DNA of 37,506 bases from Candidatus Woesearchaeota archaeon (GTDB lineage Archaea; Nanobdellota; Nanobdellia; Woesearchaeales; GW2011-AR9), in assembly GCA_018302605.1 (NCBI GenBank), contig JAGVZN010000026.1, positions 1 through 37,506 on the forward strand. Reading direction: 5' to 3'. How positions within the stretch are numbered: position 1 is the stretch's first letter; each line of letters starts with the position of its first letter. Below are positions 30,886 to 36,838 of the stretch, piece by piece. A program made the translations under genes and the position numbers. The notes under the pieces are model-generated. The model was not told where the DNA came from, did not search any database, and saw nothing but the letters and a program-made list of their open reading frames with translations.

Positions 30886-31320
30886 ATGAAGAAAATGTTT
30901 GTCGTTTTAGGATTGGCTGTGTTAATGTTGTTTGTAGTGGCCTGTACGCCGGGAGAAACACTCGCCGGACAAGCAGTGAAACAGGATAAGTCCTGTTTAA
31001 CCATGGAAAATCGTTGTGGTTTTGTAAGTAAAACGAACTTACAATTCAGTTGTGAGATGGTAGCAAATGAAAACTGGCCTGGGATTAATGGAGATAGCTA
31101 TTGTAAACAGCAAAAGTACCAGTTCTGCAGCCATGGCTTCTTTACTGTCGAAAATAAAGTTGGACCAAATGTGTATACTCCATTCTCTTGCGGACAAGTC
31201 ATTGACGAAGAGGATTGGAAAGCAGAAAATGGTGATATAACCTCTCAGAAATTCTCTTCCTATCCTAATTTTGAGATTGAGGATGTGATCACAATATATA
31301 GCTGTTGTAATTTGAAATAA
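30886..31320 (+). CDS. Small Cys-rich lipoprotein 1 (poly-G promoter)
   Basis: ATG 30886 is preferred over the track GTG at 30877 because GAGGTGA lies five bases ahead of it. The 144-residue product has a short basic start, a hydrophobic run and a lipobox ending LFVVAC (Cys20). A segment, TPGETLAGQAVK, is almost identical in lipoprotein 2. The mature part has many Cys (in DKSCLTMENRCGF, FSCEMV, SYCKQQKYQFC, FSCGQV and SCCNLK), which suggests disulfides outside the cell. No domain can be named. A T-rich stretch right after the stop (31321-31340) may end transcription. Upstream it shares a G-tract promoter with the gene at 33542. Confidence 0.75.
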   Translation: MKKMFVVLGLAVLMLFVVACTPGETLAGQAVKQDKSCLTMENRCGFVSKTNLQFSCEMVANENWPGINGDSYCKQQKYQFCSHGFFTVENKVGPNVYTPFSCGQVIDEEDWKAENGDITSQKFSSYPNFEIEDVITIYSCCNLK

Positions 31321-31404
31321 TCTTTTTTCTTTTTTATTCTTATTCTCTACCGTCGATATCTTTAAATACCACTCTTTCCTGAAATGAGGCGGTGAATTAA
31401 CTAA

Positions 31405-31734
31405 ATGGGAAATGATGAGAGGACGGATATCCGTAAAACGAGGACGTGTGAACGCTGTAAAAATGTTGTTCCTTTAGACCAAGTTCGCTTGTACCCCAAA
31501 GATGAGACTAGAAATCTGTTGTTGTGCGAACCGTGCTGCTCGGAAGTGAAAGAGCAGAACGCAGGCAACCTGATGACTTCGAAGATTAAGCCGTTGGCGC
31601 CTTCGGAATTGATCAATTATTTATGTACACGCTGTAGTTACCGCTTCAAAGCAGATCGGGCAAAAGCAGGGGTAACTTATAATTTAAATTGCCCGTACTG
31701 CGGTAAGAATGATAAACTGGAAAAGATGAGGTAA
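31405..31734 (+). CDS. Double zinc-ribbon protein
   Basis: A 109-residue protein with two zinc-binding modules: CERCKNVV...LLCEPCCSE (about 14-48) and LCTRCSYRFKADRAKAG...NCPYCGKND (about 73-104). Both have the Cys-x2-Cys...Cys-x2-Cys pattern of zinc ribbons or knuckles. It is preceded by CTTTAAATA about 45 bases before the ATG and by GGCGGTGA. Its stop is three bases before the next gene, so the two form an operon. Zinc ribbons of this sort bind nucleic acids or proteins in transcription and translation; no specific role can be named. Confidence 0.8.
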   Translation: MGNDERTDIRKTRTCERCKNVVPLDQVRLYPKDETRNLLLCEPCCSEVKEQNAGNLMTSKIKPLAPSELINYLCTRCSYRFKADRAKAGVTYNLNCPYCGKNDKLEKMR

Positions 31735-31737
31735 ATT

Positions 31738-32505
31738 ATGCTTTACATTCACCAGCTAAATCATCTTACACCAAAGATGGCGGATTTGGAAAGTGTGTAT
31801 TTAGTGCGGGAATTGAAACAGAAAACTGCCTATCCTCTTCAGGAGAACCAGCTGAAAGAGTTATTCTTACCTTTTTTTATATCCGGCGAAGAACTGGTCA
31901 TGATCGAAGAATCTCTCAACTTGATCGAACCGACAATCGAACAAGTTAAATCCCTGCTTCAAAAGCAATCATCCCTTTACGAAACAATCAATCTACAACG
32001 GGCAGTACAGATGCTTAAATCACTTCCTTTACATCTGCAGAATAACCTGACTTTCCTCCAAGAATTTCAGGTTTGGCAAAATACGGCCCCAAATGATGTA
32101 GCTTTACTCTTCAATCGCGTTCCACAATTAAGATCAATGGAAGAGAAAATGAAAGCAAATGAAGAGATTAAGAAAGTCTTTGGCTTTTTACTGCGAAATC
32201 CGGAATTTTTCTTTCAATATCAGGATGTCGTCAATGAAGGGCAGGTCTCTACAATCAATGGCCTCTCGGAAGGTTTGGAGAAAGGCTTTTTCTTTCACGT
32301 AACGCTGGAAGAAGAGACCAAAAAGTTAGAGTACGGCATAATCAAACGCAGGATCCCCACAGAAGAATTAAGTCTTGTGGGAGAAATTGAAAAGAATATC
32401 AGATGCATTAAAGAAGCAATTGATACTGCTTACAAAGCGAATATGGGGATTATCAACCTAGCCGTAGTTCTGTATGCCTCTGTGAAATGGTTAAGCGGGA
32501 AATGA
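31738..32505 (+). CDS. Hypothetical helical protein co-transcribed with a zinc ribbon
   Basis: Not recognised. The 255-residue product is almost entirely helical by residue pattern, with long amphipathic stretches (MEEKMKANEEIKKVFGFLLRN, EETKKLEYGIIKRRIPTEELSLVGEIEKNI). It ends in a hydrophobic segment (ANMGIINLAVVLYASVKWLSGK) that could be a C-terminal membrane helix. No Cys, no motif of known enzymes. It starts three bases after the zinc-ribbon stop (ATTATG), so they are co-translated. A tail-anchored or peripheral partner of the zinc-ribbon protein is the best guess from context. Confidence 0.6.
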   Translation: MLYIHQLNHLTPKMADLESVYLVRELKQKTAYPLQENQLKELFLPFFISGEELVMIEESLNLIEPTIEQVKSLLQKQSSLYETINLQRAVQMLKSLPLHLQNNLTFLQEFQVWQNTAPNDVALLFNRVPQLRSMEEKMKANEEIKKVFGFLLRNPEFFFQYQDVVNEGQVSTINGLSEGLEKGFFFHVTLEEETKKLEYGIIKRRIPTEELSLVGEIEKNIRCIKEAIDTAYKANMGIINLAVVLYASVKWLSGK

Positions 32506-32519
32506 GAGAAAGATTCTTT

Positions 32520-33227
32520 CTACACGCTCTTCTTTAATTCCTGCTTTAATAATTTGTCCAATTCTTTGGGATGATGCCGGCAATACGCTTCGAGTTGGCT
32601 GGCTTGGCGATGCGCCCAAGAATATACTTGATAATGGGTTAGATGTGTCTTTCGGTGTAGCCGTTCAATCATTAGATTACGTTCTGCCAATTCATGAAGG
32701 AGAATATATTTTCGTTCTCTCGGGGAGATATCATCATCAATCCAAACTTCATTTTGGGGAATGAAGTGATAACGATAGTGATGCCCGCCTTCCGTGAAGT
32801 CTAAAAAGAAGATGTCTCGGACGAGTTCACCATCAACGATCCAGACCGCGATGTTTTTACTATATTTTTTGATGAGCCGAGAACGGATTTTCTTCAGAAC
32901 TTCTTCTCCCCGCTGCTTGTAGGCCGCAGAAGCACGGCGTTCTGCTTTCTCCAGCTGATCGGCTTTGAGCAGGGCATAATCATATTTTTTCTTCCGGCGC
33001 AAAAGCTTATTTTCTTCAAGAAGATGGTCCACATAATAGCGTGTCTCTTGATGTTTGCTGGATTCATGATCGATCCAAAATTCCTGCTTGGGGATGAAAT
33101 GAAAGAGGTAGTGCTGGCCAAAATTGGTGAATTCCTCATCAAGGTTCGTGCGGATATAATTGCCGTCAACGATCCACACGGTGAATCCGGAAACGACATC
33201 CCATTTCCGGAGATATGGTTTTCTCAT
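32520..33227 (-). CDS. Tandem-duplicated protein with degenerate HExxE-type module
   Basis: A 235-residue protein with two copies of one module. Copy 1 spans 18-75 (VWIVDGNYIRTNLDEEFTNFGQHYLFHFIPKQEFWIDHESS...YVDHLLEENKLL) and copy 2 129-187 (VWIVDGELVRDIFFLDFTEGGHHYRYHFIPQNEVWIDDD...YILLHELAERNLM). The second keeps an HELAE motif (His178, Glu179, Glu182), which could be a minimal metal site; in the first this has decayed to DHLLEE. A charged helical linker joins the two. I do not know a named family for this module, though the GGHxYxYxFIPxxEVWID block looks strongly conserved. It faces the preceding gene tail-to-tail with no room for a terminator of its own. Confidence 0.65.
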   Translation of the reverse strand: MRKPYLRKWDVVSGFTVWIVDGNYIRTNLDEEFTNFGQHYLFHFIPKQEFWIDHESSKHQETRYYVDHLLEENKLLRRKKKYDYALLKADQLEKAERRASAAYKQRGEEVLKKIRSRLIKKYSKNIAVWIVDGELVRDIFFLDFTEGGHHYRYHFIPQNEVWIDDDISPRERKYILLHELAERNLMIERLHRKTHLTHYQVYSWAHRQASQLEAYCRHHPKELDKLLKQELKKSV

Positions 33228-33274
33228 CGTTTTTGATGATTATTTATCGGCTAATAAAGGTTGCGAAAAGAAAC

Positions 33275-33430
33275 GCTTAGTAGAAAAAGTCGTCCGCCTG
33301 GCCTAAAGATTGACCGTGGGAAGCGATCTCCAGGAACAGGTGCGAAAACCAGCGAGGAGAATAGCTCGTACGCAACCATCCACACCACCGGTTTTCGCCA
33401 CGGTCAATGGCCAGGAGGACTTTTTCTGGA
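33275..33430. repeat. MITE-like element R1, copy 2
   Basis: The left arm GCTTAGTAGAAAAAGTCGTCC...CTGGCCTAAAGATTGACCGTGGGAAG and right arm GTTTTCGCCACGGTCAATGGCCAGGAGGAC match the reverse complement of copy 1 at 3.5 kb; the middle 60 bp is different. The right terminal repeat has decayed (GACTTTTTCTGGATTTTTG), so the true end may lie at 33430-33444. It occupies most of the 314-base gap between the duplicated HExxE gene and lipoprotein 2. The track start of ORF 33407 lies inside it. Confidence 0.8.
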
Positions 33431-33468
33431 TTTTTGACAGAGCCTATTCCCAAAGAACATTTTACGAC

Positions 33469-33497
33469 GGGGGGGGGGGGTAACGCATCTTTAAATA
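33469..33497 (+). promoter_or_regulatory. Poly-G (G12) promoter of lipoprotein gene 2
   Basis: Twelve G (33469-33480), TAACGCAT, then CTTTAAATA (33489-33497). The 18 bases after the tract are identical to those at the lipoprotein 1 promoter, while the bases between TATA box and SD differ, which points to a duplicated control cassette. Confidence 0.6.
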
Positions 33498-33541
33498 GAT
33501 CAATCGTTTACTTTATTCCATCAATTAATCAGGTGATACAC

Positions 33542-33928
33542 ATGAAGAAGATGGTTATGGTTTTAGGATTAATGGTTTTGGCATTGTTTGTGGTGGCCTG
33601 TGCGCCGGGAGAAACACTTGCGGGACAAGCGGTGAAAACAAGAGCATGCAACAGCAATTGGGAGAAATATTGTGGTACTCTTCTGGAAGGAGAAAGCCAA
33701 GCGTATAGTATCGGCAGTTCTCAATATAAAATCGCTCTAACAGAAATTATTAACCAGAATTACGCAGGAGGCGTACATTCGGCGACGTTTAATGTGAATG
33801 GAAAAGTTGTAACTTTGCTCGAAGGAGAAGCACAAGGATTGAACGATGGGAAAGGGATGGCCCTCACTGAATTAATATCCCAAAATTATGCGGGAGGGGT
33901 TCACAAAGCATCATTCTGTCTGGGATGA
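33542..33928 (+). CDS. Small lipoprotein 2 with internal repeat (poly-G promoter)
   Basis: ATG 33542 follows AGGTGA by five bases; the upstream part of the track ORF is repeat DNA. The 128-residue product has the same signal and anchor as lipoprotein 1 (MKKM..VLGL, LFVVAC with Cys20, then APGETLAGQAVK). The mature domain is two copies of one unit: LLEGESQAYSIGSSQYKIALTEIINQNYAGGVHSATF and LLEGEAQGLNDGKGMALTELISQNYAGGVHKASF. Only three Cys remain after the lipobox. The mature part is unrelated to that of lipoprotein 1, so the N-terminal cassette seems to have been joined to different cargo. Surface location is inferred from the lipobox. Confidence 0.75.
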   Translation: MKKMVMVLGLMVLALFVVACAPGETLAGQAVKTRACNSNWEKYCGTLLEGESQAYSIGSSQYKIALTEIINQNYAGGVHSATFNVNGKVVTLLEGEAQGLNDGKGMALTELISQNYAGGVHKASFCLG

Positions 33929-34019
33929 GAACTTTCTTCCATTTTTTTTCTGAATTGTTTAGTTTTTCTGACTGGCCGTAAGTGAGAGCCGAAAAGAAAC
34001 GTATATAAAGATAAAAATA

Positions 34020-34565
34020 ATGAAATGGAATGTGGAGAAAAGATTATTTCTGCGTGAGGTAAGATTAGCCGATGCACCTTTGTTGGTGAGATGGTTCAAT
34101 GACCATAATAATGTTCGGTACATGAGCCCGATCATCCGTGGGAAAAGACATACTCTCCCCAGCATGAAAACAGAGATCAGATCTATCGATCCGGAATATG
34201 AACAATTATTTATTGTCTGCAGAAGAAAGACGCAGAAACCAATCGGGCATGCCGGAATTGATGATCTCTTTCGCTTGGACAAAAGGGGGGAAATCTTTTT
34301 TCTGATTGGTGAAAAAGATGAGCAGGGCAAAGGATATGGGAAAGAGATTGTTTCTCTGCTGTTGGAGCAGGCGTTTGGGAAGTTGAAATTACACAGTGTT
34401 TCGGCTTCGGCAGTATTGGAAAACAAAGCATCGATCGCCATCCTAAAGAAAGCAGGTTTTAGAAAGATTGGTGTCAGAAGAGATTATAATCGGATCAATG
34501 GGAAATATGTGAATGAAGTGTTGTTTGATCTGTTAGTTACTGAATATCTGAAGAAAAAGAAATAG
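34020..34565 (+). CDS. GNAT-family N-acetyltransferase (RimJ/RimL-like)
   Basis: A 181-residue GNAT protein. LFLREVRLADAPLLVRWFND is the RimJ/RimL opening. The acetyl-CoA site is in EIFFLIGEKDEQGKGYGKEIVSLLLEQAF (the Q-x-x-G-x-G/A-type loop is QGKGYG), and KLHSVSASAVLENKASIAILKKAGFRKIG is motif B with the conserved Asn. These enzymes acetylate protein N-termini, small amines or nucleotide sugars; the substrate cannot be told. CGTATATAAAG before the start gives a promoter and a short or absent leader. It stands alone, followed by tRNA-Cys on the same strand. Confidence 0.9.
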   Translation: MKWNVEKRLFLREVRLADAPLLVRWFNDHNNVRYMSPIIRGKRHTLPSMKTEIRSIDPEYEQLFIVCRRKTQKPIGHAGIDDLFRLDKRGEIFFLIGEKDEQGKGYGKEIVSLLLEQAFGKLKLHSVSASAVLENKASIAILKKAGFRKIGVRRDYNRINGKYVNEVLFDLLVTEYLKKKK

Positions 34566-34654
34566 TGGTTTCTTCTTAGAAAACTATATAAATCATCTAT
34601 TACGGAAGAGCTTTAAAGCGCCCGTGGCTAAGCGGCTAAAGCAATCGCCTGCAG

Positions 34655-34694
34655 ATCAGCTAGGATGAGCTCACCAGAGCGATGAACAGGAGAC
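34655..34694 (+). other. tRNA-Cys intron 1 (anticodon loop 37/38, 40 nt)
   Basis: Cut after G37 and before A38 gives a normal loop. AGCGAT occurs twice, at 34677-34682 and 34695-34700, so a 23-nt intron plus a second one in the variable arm would give the same mature tRNA. The single 40-nt intron has a partial central helix (CTGC/GGAG, one mismatch) and is preferred. Confidence 0.6.
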
Positions 34695-34716
34695 AGCGAT
34701 CATTCGAGGGTTCGAG

Positions 34717-34733
34717 TGGATTTATTCCGAAAG
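34717..34733 (+). other. tRNA-Cys intron 2 (T-loop 59/60, 17 nt)
   Basis: A textbook small BHB: central helix TTCG/CGAA with four perfect pairs, bulges AG^T and AG^T, inner stem GGA/TCC with a five-base loop. Removal restores T-loop TTCGAGT. It occupies the same position as intron 3 of tRNA-Arg. Confidence 0.85.
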
Positions 34734-34776
34734 TCCCTCCGGGCGCTTATTTCTTTTTGAGAAAAGATGTTACAAA

Positions 34777-35022
34777 CTACTCTTGGGAAAGACTAGCGAA
34801 TTTAAACTCTTCCACCGGCCGGGCTTTCAATTCCTGGCATCTCCCCGAAGCCAGCGCGGGATGTTCAAAAGTACCGAATAAGCGTAAGAGAGATCCATCT
34901 TTCTTATGGACTTTTGTCTGCTTACTACAGGTGACACAGCGGAACACGGCGGTTTGGATGGTTTTATGCTGAAACATCTGGAAAGCATGGCAATGCGGGC
35001 AACGCGTGACAGAATAGGGCAT
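34777..35022 (-). CDS. Small zinc-ribbon protein
   Basis: The track start at 35157 runs into the next gene; ATG 35022 (MPYSVTRCPHCHAF) fits with TTTTTATA about 28 bases upstream and gives 81 residues. The zinc ribbon is CPHCHAFQMFQHKTIQTAVFRCVTCSKQTK (about 8-37), with two CxxC pairs. A short C-terminal tail (LFGTFEHPALASGRCQELKARPVEEFKFASLSQE) follows. Similar one-ribbon proteins are common in archaea and resemble DUF1922-type ribbons, but no function is known. It shares a divergent promoter region of about 60 bases with rqcH. Confidence 0.75.
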   Translation of the reverse strand: MPYSVTRCPHCHAFQMFQHKTIQTAVFRCVTCSKQTKVHKKDGSLLRLFGTFEHPALASGRCQELKARPVEEFKFASLSQE

Positions 35023-35083
35023 TTTAGTGAGATATCGCTCTGGGTATAAAAAGATATTTAAAATGCGATGACTATCTCGGATT

Positions 35084-36172
35084 ATGCCTAAAAAAAATAT
35101 CTCCTCCTGGGAACTGGCTGCTTTGATGCAGGAATTGAAATTTCTGGTCAGAGGCAAGATCTCGCAGATTTATCACCAAGAAAATGAAGAGATTCTATTA
35201 CAATTGCATGTGCCGGGAAAGGGAAAGCAGCTGCTCAAAATCGTGCCGGGAAAGTGGCTGTGTTTGACATCGGAGAAGGAAGAGACACCAACCCGGCCAA
35301 GCAGTTTCTGTATGCAATTACGGAAATATATCAGTAATGCTTTCATCAAAGATTTCTCACAAAAAGATGCGGAAAGAGTTGTTGTCTTTGAGTTGGAGAA
35401 AGAAGAAACTTACTTTCTGATTATCGAATTATTTTCAAAAGGAAATGTGGTGCTTACCGATAAAGACTGGGTGATTATTACGGCATTAGAACGGCAGATT
35501 TGGAAAGACCGGGTGGTCAAGCCGTATGAGAAGTATCTCTTCCCTGCGGGAGGGGTGAATTGGAAGACGATCACGGAACGAGAAATGAAGCAGATCTTAG
35601 GGAAAAGTGAGAAGAAAAACGTGGCAACAGCACTGGCAACAGAAATCGGCTTGGGGGGAGTATATGCAGAAGAAGTCTGCAGCCGGGCAGGAATTGATAA
35701 GAATGGTTTACCAGGAGAGATGACCACTGAGGAGATCAAGAAGATCACCAAGACAATCCATTCCTGTCTGGAATTGATCGAAAAACCAAAGGGGTATATC
35801 TATGATGACGACAGCACACCTCTTCCTCTCAGCGGAAAGAAAGAAAATAACATCACTAGCACATATAATGAAGCGATCAGTGCGTTGAACCCTTACCAGA
35901 AGAAATCGCCTTATGAACAAAAGATCCAAGCGCTCCACAGAATGACTGAAAGCCAAGAAGAAGCGATCAAAGAGTTACAGCAGAAGATTGAAGTGAATAC
36001 GGCAAAAGGGAATAAAATATATGAACATTATACAGCATTGCAGAGATTATTGGCCATCGTCAAAGAGATGCGGAAGACGAAAGAATGGGGTGAGGTCGCA
36101 ACGGAGTTGAAGAGGGAGAAAAAGATTAAGTCTGTTGATCTGAAGAATAAGAAGATTGTGATGGAGTTGTAG
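35084..36172 (+). CDS. RqcH/NEMF-family protein lacking the NFACT-R domain
   Basis: A 362-residue protein. NFACT-N is clear: ISSWELAALMQELKFLVRGKISQIYHQENEEILLQLH, then PSSFCMQLRKYISNAFIKDF, and FSKGNVVLTDKD. HhH-like and coiled-coil regions follow (about 290-345, MTESQEEAIKELQQKIEVNTAKGNKIYEHYTALQRLLAIVKEM). Family members run to about 570-700 residues and end with NFACT-R (DUF814). Here the ORF stops at KSVDLKNKKIVMEL, exactly where that domain would begin, and no NFACT-R is seen downstream. RqcH binds split large subunits and recruits Ala-tRNA to add C-terminal tails; the missing domain may be encoded elsewhere. ATATTTAAAA 30 bases before ATG supports a leaderless start. Confidence 0.9.
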   Translation: MPKKNISSWELAALMQELKFLVRGKISQIYHQENEEILLQLHVPGKGKQLLKIVPGKWLCLTSEKEETPTRPSSFCMQLRKYISNAFIKDFSQKDAERVVVFELEKEETYFLIIELFSKGNVVLTDKDWVIITALERQIWKDRVVKPYEKYLFPAGGVNWKTITEREMKQILGKSEKKNVATALATEIGLGGVYAEEVCSRAGIDKNGLPGEMTTEEIKKITKTIHSCLELIEKPKGYIYDDDSTPLPLSGKKENNITSTYNEAISALNPYQKKSPYEQKIQALHRMTESQEEAIKELQQKIEVNTAKGNKIYEHYTALQRLLAIVKEMRKTKEWGEVATELKREKKIKSVDLKNKKIVMEL

Positions 36173-36249
36173 AGAACCTACGGGACAAAAGTATTTAAAG
36201 AATAATTTTTCTAAAGAGATCTATGGTACAAGAACAAAATGTTGGGGAA

Positions 36250-36282
36250 ATATTTATAAACAATTGGGTATCTATAGATACC
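36250..36282 (+). promoter_or_regulatory. TATA box and perfect palindromic operator of a toxin-antitoxin operon
   Basis: ATATTTATAAA (36250-36260) lies about 28 bases before ATG 36283. The perfect 16-bp palindrome GGTATCTATAGATACC (36267-36282) directly abuts the start codon. Ribbon-helix-helix antitoxins bind such sites, so autoregulation is likely. It also argues against the longer ORF start at 36223. Confidence 0.65.
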
Positions 36283-36525
36283 ATGAATACACAAGTAAAT
36301 GTTCGTCTCTCAGATGGTCTTCTAGAACAATCAGAAGAATATGCCAAGAAACATGGTTTTGGAACTGTACAAGAGTTAATCAAAGAGGTATTGAGAGAAA
36401 AAGTAGTTGAAAAAACACTAATTACAAAAAAAGAATTACTTCTAGTTAAGAAATTAGCAGAGTTGACCCAAGAGGGAAATTTATTTGGCACTGAGGATGA
36501 ACTTTTTAAGAAAATAAGAAAGTGA
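36283..36525 (+). CDS. Ribbon-helix-helix antitoxin
   Basis: ATG 36283 is chosen over the track's 36223 because the TATA box and palindrome lie between them. The 80-residue product begins with an RHH fold: MNTQVNVRLSDGLLEQSEEYAKKHGFGTVQELIKEVLREKV (a beta strand QVNVRL, then two helices). The C-terminal part (LVKKLAELTQEGNLFGTEDELFKKIRK) is a helical, charged toxin-binding tail. It is followed seven bases later by a RelE-like toxin gene. DNA binding at the abutting 16-bp palindrome is the expected autoregulation. Assignment follows from fold pattern plus gene pair. Confidence 0.85.
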   Translation: MNTQVNVRLSDGLLEQSEEYAKKHGFGTVQELIKEVLREKVVEKTLITKKELLLVKKLAELTQEGNLFGTEDELFKKIRK

Positions 36526-36532
36526 AATAGAG

Positions 36533-36829
36533 ATGGAATACATCTTAAACCCTTCCTATTTCTTCTTGGAACAAGTTGAAGAGTTAAGTGATAAAGCAAA
36601 AAGAATCTTAGATAATAAATTAATGATCTTGAAAGAAAACCCGTTTCATTTTAAGCGGATAGAGGGATACAATTTGTTTATATTTAGGATTCGCTTTGAG
36701 GATAGGCAAAGAGAGAAAAGATTAATTTACCTCGTTGACAAACCAAAGGTATTTCTTCTCTGTATCCTTGATCGAGATAAAGAGTATAAAGATTTAAAGA
36801 AATATCTTAGAAAACTAGGTTATAAATGA
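36533..36829 (+). CDS. RelE/ParE-superfamily toxin
   Basis: A 98-residue protein. The order of elements is that of RelE: an N-terminal strand (YILNPSYFFLEQ), two helices (LSDKAKRILDNKLMILKENPFHFKRIEG), then a beta sheet (LFIFRIRFEDRQREKRLIYLVDKPKVFLLCILDRDKEYKDL). Basic and aromatic residues typical of ribosome-dependent mRNA cleavage are present (Arg in FRIRF, Arg in REKRLIYLV, DRDKEY), but a specific subfamily cannot be named. It is encoded directly after the RHH antitoxin. Its stop overlaps the next bases before the partial DEDD nuclease gene, which may be read from the same transcript. Confidence 0.85.
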   Translation: MEYILNPSYFFLEQVEELSDKAKRILDNKLMILKENPFHFKRIEGYNLFIFRIRFEDRQREKRLIYLVDKPKVFLLCILDRDKEYKDLKKYLRKLGYK

Positions 36830-36838
36830 TGCAGTACA

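Larger units (their letters stand above)
34618..34747 (+). tRNA. tRNA-Cys (anticodon GCA) with two introns
   Basis: After removal of 40 and 17 bases the cloverleaf is complete: acceptor GCGCCCG/CGGGCGC with discriminator T (34747, the U73 identity base of tRNA-Cys), D-stem GCT/AGC, anticodon stem ATCGC/GCGAT with loop CTGCAGA (GCA at 34651-34653), variable CATTC, T-stem GAGGG/CCCTC with loop TTCGAGT. CTATATAAATC (about 34583-34593) is the TATA box, 30 bases upstream. No CCA is encoded. The D-stem has three pairs plus an A-A opposition. Confidence 0.88.

Noticed and set aside
30814-33480. Poly-G tracts as assembly error only
   Set aside because: Two tracts sit at the same place in duplicated promoters, so they are probably real; exact lengths may still be unreliable.
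33407-33541. N-terminal extension of the lipoprotein 2 ORF
   Set aside because: It would translate the R1 element and the G12 tract; the SD and signal peptide place the start at 33542.
34683-34700. A separate variable-loop intron in tRNA-Cys
   Set aside because: No BHB can form because both boundaries are the same direct repeat; one 40-nt intron is simpler.
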